A stretch of 60,770 nt of DNA from Verrucomicrobiota bacterium (GTDB lineage Bacteria; Verrucomicrobiota; Verrucomicrobiia; Opitutales; Opitutaceae). The position numbers and the translations under genes are program-made. The stretch lies in NCBI GenBank assembly GCA_016235555.1, contig JACRKC010000063.1, positions 1 through 60,770 on the forward strand, given 5' to 3'. The notes below the pieces were generated by a model that saw only the letters and a program-made list of their open reading frames with translations, had not been told where the DNA came from and searched no databases. Each line of letters begins with the position of its first letter. Within the stretch, counting starts at the first letter, position 1. Positions 50,961 to 60,696 of the stretch are shown here, in pieces.

Positions 50961-51095
50961 GGTGTAACAGGAAGTGAGGTCAGCCAACGGATGCCTTGGT
51001 TGTAGCGGCGGTCTGTGACCGCCGACGGAGGACTGCTGGAAGTTCGACGGCGGTCACAGACCGCCGCTACAGCTGGCTGACCGCTCTTCCTGCTA
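50961..51095. repeat. Third copy of the nested GAAGTGAGGTCAGCC / GTAGCGGCGGTC element
   Basis: Outer arms GGTGTAACAGGAAGTGAGG (50961) and TGACCGCTCTTCCTGCTATT (to 51097). The inner doublet 51002-51070 has arms GTAGCGGCGGTCTGTGACCG and CGGTCACAGACCGCCGCTAC. It resembles the copies at 11093 and 46961 closely in the inner part. Confidence 0.75.
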
Positions 51096-51097
51096 TT

Positions 51098-51179
51098 CCA
51101 GTTACGTGGTGCTTCGGCACTTTGAGCGGGCTGCCCGGCCACCGGCCGGGCCTACAATGCCAAACCGCAACGTAACTGG
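51098..51179. repeat. CCAGTTACG palindrome with GGCCCGGCCGG core
   Basis: Outer arms CCAGTTACG (51098) and CGTAACTGG (to 51179) enclose a half element CCCGGCCACCGGCCGGGCC ending CCTAC. It is a relative of the 47092-47200 and 60326-60422 elements. Confidence 0.6.
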
Positions 51180-51291
51180 TATTACACCCGCAGGTCACCG
51201 GCACACGGCCCTACTCCCGGCCGCTGCTCCGCGAAAAATTCATGACCGCCTTTAACCAGCGATCATGGACTGCGGCGGCCACCCGGGGCGC

Positions 51292-53307
51292 TCAGGCGCT
51301 CCGGAAAAACTCGTCGTGATTGGAGGCGGTGTGGCCGTTGGCTTCGGCGGTGACCCTGGGCCCCGCGGGGTTGAGGCGTTTTTGCAGTGGCGCGGGCACG
51401 GAGGAGCGCGCGGTCCGGACGGGCAGGCTGACGGCGGACCGCGGCAGGGTGGCCGGGGCATGGGTGGCGGTGGGCGCCACGGTCGCACTGGTGGTGCTGC
51501 CGACGAGGGCCCCGAGATCGCCGACGATGCGTTTGAGTTCGGCGGACTGGGCGTTGAGCTCCTCGGCGGCGGCGGCGGATTCCTCGGCGCTGCCGGCGTT
51601 GGACTGCGTGACCTTGTCCATCTGCGAGACGGCGTTGTTCACCTGGCCGATGCCCTGGCTTTGTTCGTGGGAGGCGGTGGCGATCTCGGCGACGAGGGCG
51701 TCGACCTTGCGGGCGCGTTCGACGATCTGCTGGAGCGAGGTGGCGACCTTGGCGGAGATTTGCACGCCGTGGTCGCTCTTGGCGACGGCGTCTTCGATCT
51801 TGGCGGCGGTTTCCTTGGCGGATTGAGCGGAGCGCTGGGCGAGGTTGCGGACCTCCTCGGCGACGACGGCGAAGCCCATGCCGGCCTCGCCGGCGCGGGC
51901 GGCCTCGACGGCGGCGTTGAGCGCGAGGATGTTGGTCTGGAAGGCGATCTCGTCGATGGTCTTCACGATCTTGGCGATCTCGGCGGAGGAGAGTTTGATG
52001 GCATCCATCGCGCTCTTCATCTCCTCCATGTCGGTGGCGCCGGCATCGGCGGCGGCGCGGGTCTGGGCGGAGAGTTCCTTGGCCTGGCCGGCGCTGTCGG
52101 CGTTGCGCTTGGTCATGGAGGTGACCTCTTCGAGCGAAGCGCTGGTCTCTTCGAGGGAGGCGGCCTGCTCGCTGGCGCCCTCGGCGAGCGATTGGGCGGA
52201 GGCGGATACCTGGCCCGCGGCGGAGGCGGTCTGCTCGGCGCCGGCGCTGAGCGAGCCGGAGATGCGCGTGAGCACCCGGGTGATGGCGCGGCTGATGAGA
52301 ATGCCGAGGGCGAGGGCGGCGGCGACGCAGACGACCATCGCGGCCAGGCTCACGGACTTGAGGGTGGTCGAAAGGGAGGCGGAGGTCTTGGCGGTGTGCC
52401 CGGCGTTCCGTTCGTTGATTTCGGACAATTTGTTGAGCAGCGCATCGGCCGCGGCGAAGGATTCGCCGTTGGTGACCAGCGCCTGATGGCTCATGCGGCC
52501 GTAGAGGTCGTAGGCTTTGTCGGCCTCGACGAGGATGGATTCCAGATGGGTGATCGTCCGCCGGGCCGCGCTGTCGAGGTCGGTGCGGACCAGTTTGAGC
52601 GCGGCGGCCTGGTCGCCCTTGGCGACGAGGGCCTTGGCCTGCTTCACGGAGGCGTGGAAGGCGTCGTGCGTGGCACGATCAGCCTCGACGGCTTGTTTGA
52701 GGTGCGCGTTGGTGGTCGTGAACCGGCCGAGCCACCGGCCGAAATGGCACCCGGTGGGATCTTCGCCACCGGGGCACGGCTCGCCGTGCTCGATGTGATT
52801 GAGCACCGTCAAGCTGAGTTTGTAGTGGTCGCCGATGAACTGCTGGAGATCGCGCTGGAGGGCCGCCGGATCGGTGATGCCGAACGTATCGAACTCCCGG
52901 CACAGCGCCACGTAGGCTTCGTGGTCCTTCCACCATTTCTCCCAGGCGGGAACGAAGGATTTGGCCACGGCGGCCTCCTCGGCGGTCTGGGGCAGGGCGT
53001 CGTAGGTTTTCCACGCCGCGTCGACGATTTTCTTGTGCTCGTCGAAGCGCCGGTATTGTTCCTGCCGTTCGGTCGCGGAGAGACGGGTGGAGAGGAGTGC
53101 GTTTTCGGCGCCGTCGATGGCGGTCTGGGCCTCGTTCATCGTGAGCAGCGCCTGCACCGAGGGCAGGTAGTTGCCGCCGATCGCCTTGATCGCCTGATCG
53201 CCTTTGGTCGTGCCGTAATAGCCGACGACGCCGAGCAGCAGCGAGATCGCGGCCACGGCGACAAAGGCGGAATTGAGTCTTTTTCCTACAGTCCAGTTCG
53301 ATTTCAT
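51292..53307 (-). CDS. Methyl-accepting chemotaxis protein with extracytoplasmic CZB-like domain
   Basis: A 671-residue chemoreceptor. TM1 is at residues 13-30 and TM2 at 320-340 ([20 protein letters not shown]). Between them the domain at 158-220 has the CZB pattern: H161/H171, the CxFGRWL motif (C187), H202 and H214. CZB domains bind zinc and are usually in the cytoplasmic part; here the order puts it outside the cytoplasm. The signalling tip is [42 protein letters not shown]. Methylation helices flank it; no NWETF-type CheR tail is present. It is likely to signal to a Che cluster outside this window. Confidence 0.92.
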   Translation of the reverse strand: MKSNWTVGKRLNSAFVAVAAISLLLGVVGYYGTTKGDQAIKAIGGNYLPSVQALLTMNEAQTAIDGAENALLSTRLSATERQEQYRRFDEHKKIVDAAWKTYDALPQTAEEAAVAKSFVPAWEKWWKDHEAYVALCREFDTFGITDPAALQRDLQQFIGDHYKLSLTVLNHIEHGEPCPGGEDPTGCHFGRWLGRFTTTNAHLKQAVEADRATHDAFHASVKQAKALVAKGDQAAALKLVRTDLDSAARRTITHLESILVEADKAYDLYGRMSHQALVTNGESFAAADALLNKLSEINERNAGHTAKTSASLSTTLKSVSLAAMVVCVAAALALGILISRAITRVLTRISGSLSAGAEQTASAAGQVSASAQSLAEGASEQAASLEETSASLEEVTSMTKRNADSAGQAKELSAQTRAAADAGATDMEEMKSAMDAIKLSSAEIAKIVKTIDEIAFQTNILALNAAVEAARAGEAGMGFAVVAEEVRNLAQRSAQSAKETAAKIEDAVAKSDHGVQISAKVATSLQQIVERARKVDALVAEIATASHEQSQGIGQVNNAVSQMDKVTQSNAGSAEESAAAAEELNAQSAELKRIVGDLGALVGSTTSATVAPTATHAPATLPRSAVSLPVRTARSSVPAPLQKRLNPAGPRVTAEANGHTASNHDEFFRSA

Positions 53308-53581
53308 GGTTGGCGTTGAAGAGACGAAGAGCGACCCGCGGGCCGGCGCTCAGCCTGCGACCGGCACGCGGCCGGCGACAGGGCGCGTGAGTCGGCGCGG
53401 AGGTCGTCGGGCGCGAAACCATGCCCGGCCGGAAAAGCCTGAATTTGGGGCATAGCGAGGTTCACGTGCATGCCGCTCCAACGGATGAAACCAGAGTCAC
53501 TTGAGAGGCGGTAACACCCACCGCGGGCGCGGGATTTTTGCGCCTACGTAGTAGCGCGACCCGGAGGTCTCGTGACAGGCA

Positions 53582-53631
53582 GCCGCGAGCGCCAGCGAGT
53601 GGACCGCCCGCCACTCGCTGGCGTTCGCAGC
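53582..53631. repeat. GAGCGCCAGCGAGTGG palindrome
   Basis: GCCGCGAGCGCCAGCGAGTGG and the inverse CCACTCGCTGGCGTTCGCAGC, with an 8-bp loop. Related to the 50808-50873 and 60641-60696 family, but with a GCAG foot. Confidence 0.6.
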
Positions 53632-53737
53632 CAGCGGGCGGCGCCACGTCGCGTTTCTTTTGGGTCGTTACGCTCGACTGCATGACTCCGGCCAAGCGTC
53701 CAGCCGAGGAATACCAACCTTACCTTGCTTTTGGACT

Positions 53738-53784
53738 GTAGGCCCGGCCGGTGGCCGGGCTGCCCGCCCAGCGGGCGGGCCTAC
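53738..53784. repeat. GTAGGCCCGGCC doublet
   Basis: GTAGGCCCGGCCGGTGGCC and GCCCAGCGGGCGGGCCTAC are two inverted hairpins with GTAG feet. Outer arms TACCAACCTTACCTTGCTT and AGCTACGGGACGTTGGTAT flank it. Confidence 0.7.
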
Positions 53785-53912
53785 AACGGAAAGTCTGGAA
53801 GCTACGGGACGTTGGTATCACGCGGTGGCGGGACGGATCGGTCGCAGCGGCGATCGGCGCTTAGCCGGAATCGTGCAGTCAAACATGCTATCGCTGTCGA
53901 ACCGACGGAATC

Positions 53913-54033
53913 GAGGTGGAGCGCGTTGCCCCCAACGCGCTGGTGGTGGGAGGGGCTTTACGCCCCGACGAATCGCGGGGTAAACCCGCTCCCACCTTCA
54001 AACCAGCGCGTGGAGGTCAACGCGCTCCACCTC
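53913..54033. repeat. Nested element: GAGGTGGAGCGCGTTG arms enclosing a GTGGGAGGGG palindrome
   Basis: Outer arms 53913-53944 (GAGGTGGAGCGCGTTGCCCC...) and 54002-54033 (...CAACGCGCTCCACCTC). Inner 53946-53995: GTGGGAGGGGCTTTACGCCC to CCCGCTCCCAC. Both are GTGG-footed. The outer family is that of 36244 and 40361; the inner one recurs at 45388-45456. Confidence 0.75.
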
Positions 54034-54089
54034 AACTGCAACGTTCCGGCATAGCCGGAACATCGCAGTCGGATTTTTTTCGAAACCGG

Positions 54090-54158
54090 GTAGCTGCCGA
54101 GGTAACGAAGCTGGTGGCCACGGCCACCTTGCTCCAGCCTCCTCACGTCGGCTGCTAC
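54090..54158. repeat. GTAGCTGCCGAGG palindrome
   Basis: GTAGCTGCCGAGGTAACGAAG and the inverse CAGCCTCCTCACGTCGGCTGCTAC. It is a rearranged relative of 19463-19533 and lies just before the S46 peptidase stop. Confidence 0.6.
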
Positions 54159-54178
54159 GGTGACTACACGGTTCCGGT

Positions 54179-56254
54179 TCAGCGCTTCCCGTTGACGAGT
54201 TCGGCGGCGAGTGCGGGGACTTCGTAGACCTTGCGCAGCGCTTCGAGGATGCCGGCGCTGTGCACGCTCAGGGCGCGCGACTGCACGTCTTCGTAGCCGA
54301 AGTCGCCGGAGAGCGACTGGATGTTGCCATCGAAAATGATGCCGATGAATTCGCCGGCCTTGTTCACCGACGGGCTGCCGGAGTTGCCGCCGATGATGTC
54401 GCAGGTGCTGACGAAGTTGAAGGGCGTGGCGAGGTTCAGCGCGGACTTTTTCCTGAGCCAGCGTGCGGGCAGTTCGAAGTCGCCCTTGTTGCCCTGCTTC
54501 GCGCTGCGTTCGTAGAGGCCGGCGAGAGTGGTCACGGACGGGATTCTTTTGCCGTTCTCCTCGTAGCCGAGCACCGGGCCGTAGCTCAGGCGGAGGGTGA
54601 ACGTGGCGTCGGGATAATTGCCCGTGCCTTCGATCGCGAAGCGGGCCTTGCCGATGATCGCCTGGGCCTGCTGTTTGGTCTCGTCGGCGGCCTCGACGAT
54701 CTTGCGGAGCGAACGGGCCTCGGCGTCGATCGCGCGCGCGACCTCGATCAGCGGATCCTTCGCGGCGGCGACGGCGGCGGCCCCGCCCTCGTAGAGTTTC
54801 TTGCGGAACGCGACCTCGCGGACCTTCGTGCGGTTGATAAGTTCGGCGGCGCGGGCGCGGGGGGACTTGCCGGCGAGCGCGGCCTTGACGGCGGGATCGT
54901 TGACGCCGAGTTGCTCGACGAGGAAGGCGAGCGAGTCGGCGAGCGTGAGGATTTCGAGGTCGGGGTAGATGGGTTTGTCGGAGAAGAGCTGCTGCTCGAA
55001 CGACTCGCGGCGGGCATCGGAGTATTCGCGGAGGCGTTCGCCGTTGGGCTTCGGGCGCTCGTCGCCGGCGCGCAGGAGCTGGCGCGCGAGGCCGAAGGAG
55101 TCGGCGTTAAAGCCGGCGCCGCCCTCGAGCAGACGCTGGCGGGTGACGATCGCGGTGATGGATTTCTGCGCCCCGGCGATGCGCGCGAAGGCGGCAAGGG
55201 CGTCCTTGCCGTCGGGCCGGTCGGCGAGCTGCTTCTTGAACGCGGCCTCGGCGGCAACCTTGGTGCCGAAGAAGTCGGGGTCCTGGAGGGCGGCGAGGGC
55301 GCCGTCGCGGGCTTTGCGGCTGTTCTGGATGCCGAAGAGATCGTCCTTGGCGCGGCGGGCGTTCTCGGCGTCGCGGGCGCTCCAGTTGCCGAGGAGGACT
55401 TCGCGGCGCTTCAGGAGCGCGAGGAGATAGGGGAACTGGTTGTCGCGGATGTATTCGAGCTCCGGCACGGTGAGCAGGCGGCGCGTGGTGCCGGGGTGGC
55501 CCGAGACGAAGGAGAGCTCGCCGTCTTTCGCCCCGTCGGCGGACCACTTGAGGAAGTGCGCGGGCTTCACGGGCTGGCCGTTTTCGTAGACGCGGAAGAA
55601 ACAGATATCCAGGTCGTAGCGCGGATACTCGAAGTTGTCGGGATCGCCGCCGAAGAACGCGACCTGCTGCTCCGGCGCGAAGACGAGGCGGATGTCGGTG
55701 TATTTCTTGAAGCGGTAGAGGTGATAGGCGCCGCCCTGGTAGAGCGTGACGACGTCGCTGCGGAGGCCGGTCTTGGCGAGCGATTCCTTTTCGATCTCGG
55801 CGAAAATCTTGCGCCGGGCGAGCACGGCGTCGGTGCCGGTGGCGCCGGGCGGGATGGCGGCGTTGACGCGGGCGGTGACGTCTTCGATCGACTGGAGGAC
55901 GTTGAGCTCGAGATCGACGCACTTCTTTTCGTCGGCCGGCGTCGCGGCATGGAAACCGTCGCGGAGGTAGTTGTGTTTCTCGTCGCTGAGTTTCTGGAGA
56001 TCGTCGGCGCCGACGTGGTGGTTGGTGATGACGAGGCCGTCGCCGCTCACGAACGAGCCGGAGCCGCCGCTGTTGAAGCGCACGGAGGACTTCATGAGGT
56101 GCTCGAGCCAGGCCTCGGTGAGGTCGAAGCCGTATTTCTTTTTGATCTGCTCGCGCGGGGGCGCGGAGTAGAGCCACATGCCTTCGTCGGCGCGGAGGAG
56201 CGCGCTCGCGACGAGGAGGGTGGCCGTGAGACGGAGGGGGAGGCCGAATTTCAT
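54179..56254 (-). CDS. S46-family dipeptidyl peptidase
   Basis: A 691-residue serine peptidase of the DPP7/DPP11 type, from MKFGLPLRLTATLLVASALLRADEGMW (signal peptide). The catalytic histidine lies in FVSGDGLVITNHHVGADDLQ and the serine in IIGGNSGSPSVNKAGEFIGIIFDGN, with a chymotrypsin-like double barrel interrupted by a helical domain. The family removes dipeptides from the N-terminus of oligopeptides in the periplasm, suiting a peptide-using bacterium. Length is normal (about 700 in the family). It is divergent from the M16 peptidase across a 238-bp gap, so promoters must lie there. Confidence 0.92.
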   Translation of the reverse strand: MKFGLPLRLTATLLVASALLRADEGMWLYSAPPREQIKKKYGFDLTEAWLEHLMKSSVRFNSGGSGSFVSGDGLVITNHHVGADDLQKLSDEKHNYLRDGFHAATPADEKKCVDLELNVLQSIEDVTARVNAAIPPGATGTDAVLARRKIFAEIEKESLAKTGLRSDVVTLYQGGAYHLYRFKKYTDIRLVFAPEQQVAFFGGDPDNFEYPRYDLDICFFRVYENGQPVKPAHFLKWSADGAKDGELSFVSGHPGTTRRLLTVPELEYIRDNQFPYLLALLKRREVLLGNWSARDAENARRAKDDLFGIQNSRKARDGALAALQDPDFFGTKVAAEAAFKKQLADRPDGKDALAAFARIAGAQKSITAIVTRQRLLEGGAGFNADSFGLARQLLRAGDERPKPNGERLREYSDARRESFEQQLFSDKPIYPDLEILTLADSLAFLVEQLGVNDPAVKAALAGKSPRARAAELINRTKVREVAFRKKLYEGGAAAVAAAKDPLIEVARAIDAEARSLRKIVEAADETKQQAQAIIGKARFAIEGTGNYPDATFTLRLSYGPVLGYEENGKRIPSVTTLAGLYERSAKQGNKGDFELPARWLRKKSALNLATPFNFVSTCDIIGGNSGSPSVNKAGEFIGIIFDGNIQSLSGDFGYEDVQSRALSVHSAGILEALRKVYEVPALAAELVNGKR

Positions 56255-56492
56255 AGGCGGGCAGGAGTGCCCAACCGCCGCGGCAAATGCGAGCCGGAAG
56301 CGACGAATGGTGCGGGGGGGGCGCCCTGGTTTCCTGCCCTCCGATGAGTGCGCCGGAGAGGCGGATTTCCACCGCCGGGCCCGGGCGATGGGAAGAGCGC
56401 CCTTCCGCCACCCGGCCTTGCGCCCGCACGGCTCGCAGGTGCCAGAGCGGAGTTGAAGTCTGGGGCAGTTCGCGCACGGTTGCCGCCTTGTG

Positions 56493-59354
56493 ATGCGGAT
56501 CAGCCGACTTGTCCTTTTCACCCTGGCGCTGCTCGCCGACGGGCACGCGTTCGGAGCGTCCGCGCCGGCCGCGCCGGTCGGCGCGCGCAGCGGCAAGTGG
56601 GCGCACGAGACGCCGAAGAGCGTGGCGCCCGATCCGCACGTGACCTGGGGGCGGCTCGACAACGGCCTCCGCTACGCGCTGCTGCCCCACGCCGGCGTGC
56701 CGGGCCGCGTGACGCTGCAACTCATCGTGCTGGCCGGCTCGCTCGACGAGCGGCCCGACGAACTCGGCATCGCGCACTACATCGAGCACCTCTGCTTCGC
56801 GGGTTCCAGAAATTTCAAGGCCGAGGACATGGTGTCGCTCTTCCAGCGGCTCGGCGTCGAATACGGCAGCGACATCAACGCGAGCACGACGTTCGATGCG
56901 ACGACGTTCCGGCTCGATTTCCGCGAGAACGACGCGGCGCTGCTGCGCGAAGGGCTGCGGCTCTTCCGCGATTTCGGCGACGGCGTGAACTTCGCGCCGG
57001 CCGCGATCGAACAGGAGCGGCGCGTGGTGCTCGCCGAGCTGCGCAACCGGCGCACGATCGCGGATCAGCAGCAGCGGGCGGCGATGCCGATCGCGTTTGC
57101 CGGGTTGCGGTTTCCCGAGCGGCAGCCGGGGGGCAGCGAGGCGCAGATCGCGCAGTTCACGCGCGAAAAGTTCCTGCAATTCTACCGGCGCAACTACCGG
57201 CCCGACCTGATGGTGCTCGTGGGCGCGGGCGACTTCGACGCGGCGGCGATCGCGGCGCAGGTGCGGGAGATTTTCGGCGATCTGGCGAAACCCGCCGAGC
57301 CCGTGCCGGCGCGCGACGAGGGCCGGCTGGAGACGCGCGGGTTGCGCGCCGGAGTATTTCTCATCAACGGCACGGGCGCGGCGTCGGCGGAGGTGTCGGC
57401 GGTGGCGCCGCTCGCGGCGCGGCCCGATTCGCGTGAGGTGCGCGTGGAGCGGCAGCAGCGGAAATTCGTGATGGAGGCGTTTGCCGAGCGGCTGAAGGCC
57501 GACGCGAAGGGCGGCGGCGCGGAGTCGGCCTACGACGAGTTGCTCGGCCACGGGTTCTCCGTCGCGTCGCTCACCGTGCCCGCGCAGGCGTGGAAGGACG
57601 GATTGATTTCCATTGATCAACTCGTGCGGCTGACGATCGAACGCGGCTTGGATCGCGAGGATGTGGAGACGCTGCGCCGGCGGCAGTTGAAGATGGCGGG
57701 CCACATGCTCGAGCAGCTGCCCACGGTCGATCCCGCGATGCTGTGCGAGGCGCTCGTGGAGTCGGTGACGGAGCACACGGTGTTCGAGGGCTACGCGCAG
57801 CGGTTCGCGTGGATGCGCGAGTGGCTGGAGCATTTCACCGCGGCCGACGCGCAGAAAGTTTTCCGGGGGCTGTGGGCGACGGACGCGATGGCGTATCACC
57901 TCGCGGGTGGCGTCGACATGAACCTCACGCCGGAGCAGGTGCTGAAGGAGGTGCAGAAATCGCGCAAGAGCGGCATCAACCGGGTGATGGCGCGGCAGCA
58001 TCGCGACGTGCCCTTCACGCTGCCGAAATTCGGGGCGGCGGGCGCGGTGGCGGAACGGCGCGAGTTGCCGGCGTTCGGCGCGAAGCTGCTGCGGTTCGGC
58101 AACAACGTGCGCCTGAATTTCGTGTCGAGCCGGCAGGAGCCCGGGCTGGTGCGCGCGGTCGTGCGCGTGGGCACGGGGCTGCTGACGATGCCGGGGCAAA
58201 AGCCGGCGCTGAAGGAATTCGGCCTCAACACGCTGCTCGCGAGCGGCGCGGTGCATTTTCCCGCCGAGGATCTGCAGGCGCTCATCGCGGAACGCTTCAT
58301 GGAGTTCGGCTGCGACGTGGCGGATCGGGATGCGTTCACGTTTCGCGGGATGATGGCGGCGGAGCAGCTGGAGCCGTTCCTCGCGGTGGTGGCGGATTTT
58401 CTGCACGCGCCGCAGTTCAACCAGTTCACGATGCAGGAGCAGCGGGCGCAGGCGATCTTCGAGCGGGCGGGAGCGAGCCTCGGGCTGGGGGAGGGCATGC
58501 GGGCGCTCACGAACTATTTGTTCAAGGGCGACGCCCGTTTCACCTGGGGCAATCCGCTGGACTACGTCGCGCTGAGCGTCGTCGACGTGCGCCGGTGGAT
58601 GGAGCCGTCGTTCGCCAGCGGCTACGTCGAGGTGACCATCGTCGGCGATCTGCCGGAGGACACCGTGGTGCAGACGGCGACGCGCACGATCGGCGCCCTG
58701 CGGCCGCGCGCCGCGCAGAAAACCACGGGCACGCCGCCGAAGCCGGTGAAAGTCACGGCGAACTTCGGGGTGGAGCGCATCGAATTCATCGGCGAGCAAA
58801 ACATGGGGCTCGTGGTCGGCACGTGGCCGGTCACCGAGACGATCCACGTGCAGGACCAGTGCGCGCTCGAGGTGCTGGCGAAGATTCTCGAAATCAAAGT
58901 CCGCACGGAGGTGCGCGAGAAGCTCGGGCTGGCGTATTCGCCGTCGGCGGAGTTCCGCGCCTACGATGGGTTCGCGGACTTCGGCCTCGTGCAGACGACG
59001 ATTGATTGCGCGCCGCGCGACACCGCGAAGGTGGCGCCGCTGGTGTCCGCGATCGGTGCGCGGCTCGCGACAGACGGGGTGGGCGAGGGCGAATTCATCG
59101 GAGCGCGGGGGATTCTGAAGAGCCAGTTGCGCGCGGCGTTCCGGGATAACAGCTTTCTGGTGAACGTGCTCATGCGCGCGCAGGAGCGGCCCGAGGAAGC
59201 CGACGAGATCATCGCGCTTCACGCCGGCCTGATCGACAAGCTCACGCGCGAGGAGGTGAACGCGTGGGCGGAGAAAATCCTCCAACCGCGCAACTGCCGC
59301 GCCGCGGCCGTGGTGCCGAAGGCGTTCGTGGGGGTGCTGGACGGCGGGCGCTGA
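56493..59354 (+). CDS. M16-family metallopeptidase (two tandem halves)
   Basis: A 953-residue zinc peptidase, from MRISRLVLFTLALLADGHAFG, which is a signal peptide. The active half carries HYIEHLCFAG (HxxEH) with the downstream glutamate at about EQERRVVLAELRNRR. A second, inactive-like half follows (from about residue 520, KFGAAGAVAERRELPAFGAKLLRFGNNVRLNFVSS), the tandem arrangement of PqqL-type members. It cleaves peptides in the periplasm. With the divergent S46 peptidase it suggests local peptide processing. The alpha/beta hydrolase gene begins 6 bp after its stop. Confidence 0.9.
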   Translation: MRISRLVLFTLALLADGHAFGASAPAAPVGARSGKWAHETPKSVAPDPHVTWGRLDNGLRYALLPHAGVPGRVTLQLIVLAGSLDERPDELGIAHYIEHLCFAGSRNFKAEDMVSLFQRLGVEYGSDINASTTFDATTFRLDFRENDAALLREGLRLFRDFGDGVNFAPAAIEQERRVVLAELRNRRTIADQQQRAAMPIAFAGLRFPERQPGGSEAQIAQFTREKFLQFYRRNYRPDLMVLVGAGDFDAAAIAAQVREIFGDLAKPAEPVPARDEGRLETRGLRAGVFLINGTGAASAEVSAVAPLAARPDSREVRVERQQRKFVMEAFAERLKADAKGGGAESAYDELLGHGFSVASLTVPAQAWKDGLISIDQLVRLTIERGLDREDVETLRRRQLKMAGHMLEQLPTVDPAMLCEALVESVTEHTVFEGYAQRFAWMREWLEHFTAADAQKVFRGLWATDAMAYHLAGGVDMNLTPEQVLKEVQKSRKSGINRVMARQHRDVPFTLPKFGAAGAVAERRELPAFGAKLLRFGNNVRLNFVSSRQEPGLVRAVVRVGTGLLTMPGQKPALKEFGLNTLLASGAVHFPAEDLQALIAERFMEFGCDVADRDAFTFRGMMAAEQLEPFLAVVADFLHAPQFNQFTMQEQRAQAIFERAGASLGLGEGMRALTNYLFKGDARFTWGNPLDYVALSVVDVRRWMEPSFASGYVEVTIVGDLPEDTVVQTATRTIGALRPRAAQKTTGTPPKPVKVTANFGVERIEFIGEQNMGLVVGTWPVTETIHVQDQCALEVLAKILEIKVRTEVREKLGLAYSPSAEFRAYDGFADFGLVQTTIDCAPRDTAKVAPLVSAIGARLATDGVGEGEFIGARGILKSQLRAAFRDNSFLVNVLMRAQERPEEADEIIALHAGLIDKLTREEVNAWAEKILQPRNCRAAAVVPKAFVGVLDGGR

Positions 59355-59359
59355 ACGAA

Positions 59360-60142
59360 ATGAACTTGCTGCGAGTGAGTCTTGCGCTGCTGGTCGGACC
59401 CGCCGGGGCGGTGGCCGGGACGGTCGAGAAATTTTCGATCGAGGGGAAAGCGGTGACGCTGAAGGTGCCCGACGCGCCGGCCCCGGGGAAACCGTGGCTC
59501 TGGGTGGGCGAGTTTGCGGGGCATTTGAAATCGCTTGAGGACGGGCTCGTCGACGCCGGCTGGCATGTCGCGCACGTCAACCTGAGCAACCAGTTCGGCT
59601 CACCGCGGGCGATGGCGGTCTGGGAAAAACTCTACGCGGAGATGCACGAGCGGCGTGGGCTCTCGGCGAAGCCGGCGCTGCTCGGCATCTCCCGCGGCGG
59701 TCTCTACGTGAACGCGTGGACGCGCCTGCACCCCGATCGCGTGAGCGTGCTGTATCTCGACAATGGCGTGTGCGACATCCGCTCGTGGCCGGGCGGGTTT
59801 CAGCTGACCGCAAAAGGCGCGGGCAGCGCGAAGGACTGGGCGCTCTACCGGACCGAGTTTGGCTTCGCATCGGATGAAGCGGCGCGGGCGAAATCGGTGC
59901 GCCCGGCGGATGGCTTGGAGGCGGCGGTGAAGGCGGGCGTCTTTTTGATTTCGGTGCACGGCACCGCGGATCGGGTCGTGCCCTACGTCGACAACGCGCA
60001 ACGGGTCGTCGAGCGGTGGGAAAAATCGGGCGGTCGCTTCAAACTCTTCGCGAAACCGGGCGGCGATCATCACCCGCACGGATTGCCGGACCCGAAGCCG
60101 CTGATCGAACTGCTGTGCGCGGAGGGAAATCCGCGGCGGTGA
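59360..60142 (+). CDS. Alpha/beta hydrolase, possibly exported
   Basis: A 260-residue protein starting MNLLRVSLALLVGPAGAVAGTV, a likely signal peptide. The nucleophile elbow is LLGISRGGLYVN (GxSxGG), the acid and His regions may be VHGTADRVVPYVDNAQR and GGDHHPHGLPD. The length and order fit a small alpha/beta hydrolase (esterase, peptidase or dienelactone-hydrolase-like). It lies 6 bp downstream of the M16 peptidase, so it is expected to share its transcript. No substrate can be read. Confidence 0.78.
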   Translation: MNLLRVSLALLVGPAGAVAGTVEKFSIEGKAVTLKVPDAPAPGKPWLWVGEFAGHLKSLEDGLVDAGWHVAHVNLSNQFGSPRAMAVWEKLYAEMHERRGLSAKPALLGISRGGLYVNAWTRLHPDRVSVLYLDNGVCDIRSWPGGFQLTAKGAGSAKDWALYRTEFGFASDEAARAKSVRPADGLEAAVKAGVFLISVHGTADRVVPYVDNAQRVVERWEKSGGRFKLFAKPGGDHHPHGLPDPKPLIELLCAEGNPRR

Positions 60143-60325
60143 GGGACGGAATTACGCCCCGGGTGCGGCTCAGTTTCCTGCAATGTGCCCGCACTGCAGA
60201 GGTGGGCCGGGCACTCCGCGCCCGGCCAGTGCGCGGCGATTTCCGCTCGCGCCTGGCCGCCCGCGGAGCAGCGGCCGGCCCACCTTTCGGCTTACTGCAA
60301 GAAAGTGAGATGCGCGCATTATACC

Positions 60326-60422
60326 GGTTACGGTGCGCTTTGAGACTGTAGGCCCGGCCGGTGGCCGGGCAGCCCGCCCAGCGGGCGGGCCTGCAAGATC
60401 AGGAGTCTCAAAGCGCGCCGTA
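60326..60422. repeat. Nested element: GTTACGGTGCGCTTTGAGACT arms enclosing a GTAGGCCCGGCC doublet
   Basis: Outer arms CGGTTACGGTGCGCTTTGAG and the inverse CTCAAAGCGCGCCGTAGCTG enclose a GTAGGCCCGGCC...GGCCTGC inner unit (60348-60394). A copy with the same inner family is at 47092-47200. The tract 60143-60770 has no gene beyond this and the next repeat; a further GC-rich imperfect palindrome spans about 60170-60300. Confidence 0.7.
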
Positions 60423-60640
60423 GCTGTTATTACGCCCCGGGTGCGGAGAAAAGGCCTTGGTTTTCCGGCGGGCTCCGCCTGTTTGCGAAATCGCGTTGAT
60501 GAACGATGCCCGCTTCCGCCCCGCTCGTCGAATTGGTGACTTGGGCGCAGGCACACATCACCGGTGACGGGAGGGGGGCAGGCGCAGATTTTCATTCTCG
60601 TTGGGTTCGATACCGCGAAGCTGGCTTCGGCTTGATTGGG

Positions 60641-60696
60641 GTAGCGACGAGCGCCAGCGAGTCGAAGAGCGTCGGCTCGCTGGCGCTCGCCGCTAC
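60641..60696. repeat. Second copy of the GTAGCGACGAGCGCCAG palindrome
   Basis: GTAGCGACGAGCGCCAGCGAG and the inverse CTCGCTGGCGCTCGCCGCTAC. The roughly 45 bp before it (TCTCGTTGGGTTCGATACCG...) are also shared with 50760-50808, so the repeated unit is larger than the palindrome. Confidence 0.7.

Larger units (their letters stand above)
53308..54178. other. 871-bp intergenic region packed with palindromes, no gene
   Basis: Apart from the short leader of the chemoreceptor gene (53308-53460), this stretch holds at least four palindromic units (53582-53631, 53738-53784, 53913-54033, 54090-54158). No open frame here shows a recognisable protein. It separates two minus-strand genes and must also carry the 3' end of the S46 peptidase transcript. 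Confidence 0.6.

Noticed and set aside
53462-53695. A 77-residue minus-strand frame in the palindrome-rich gap
   Set aside because: It overlaps palindromic repeats and shows no family pattern or start signal.
55107-59285. A 1392-residue open frame antisense to the S46 and M16 peptidase genes
   Set aside because: It is rich in R, A, H and P with no recognisable domain and mirrors two genes with clear catalytic motifs. Long antisense frames are expected in DNA of this GC content.
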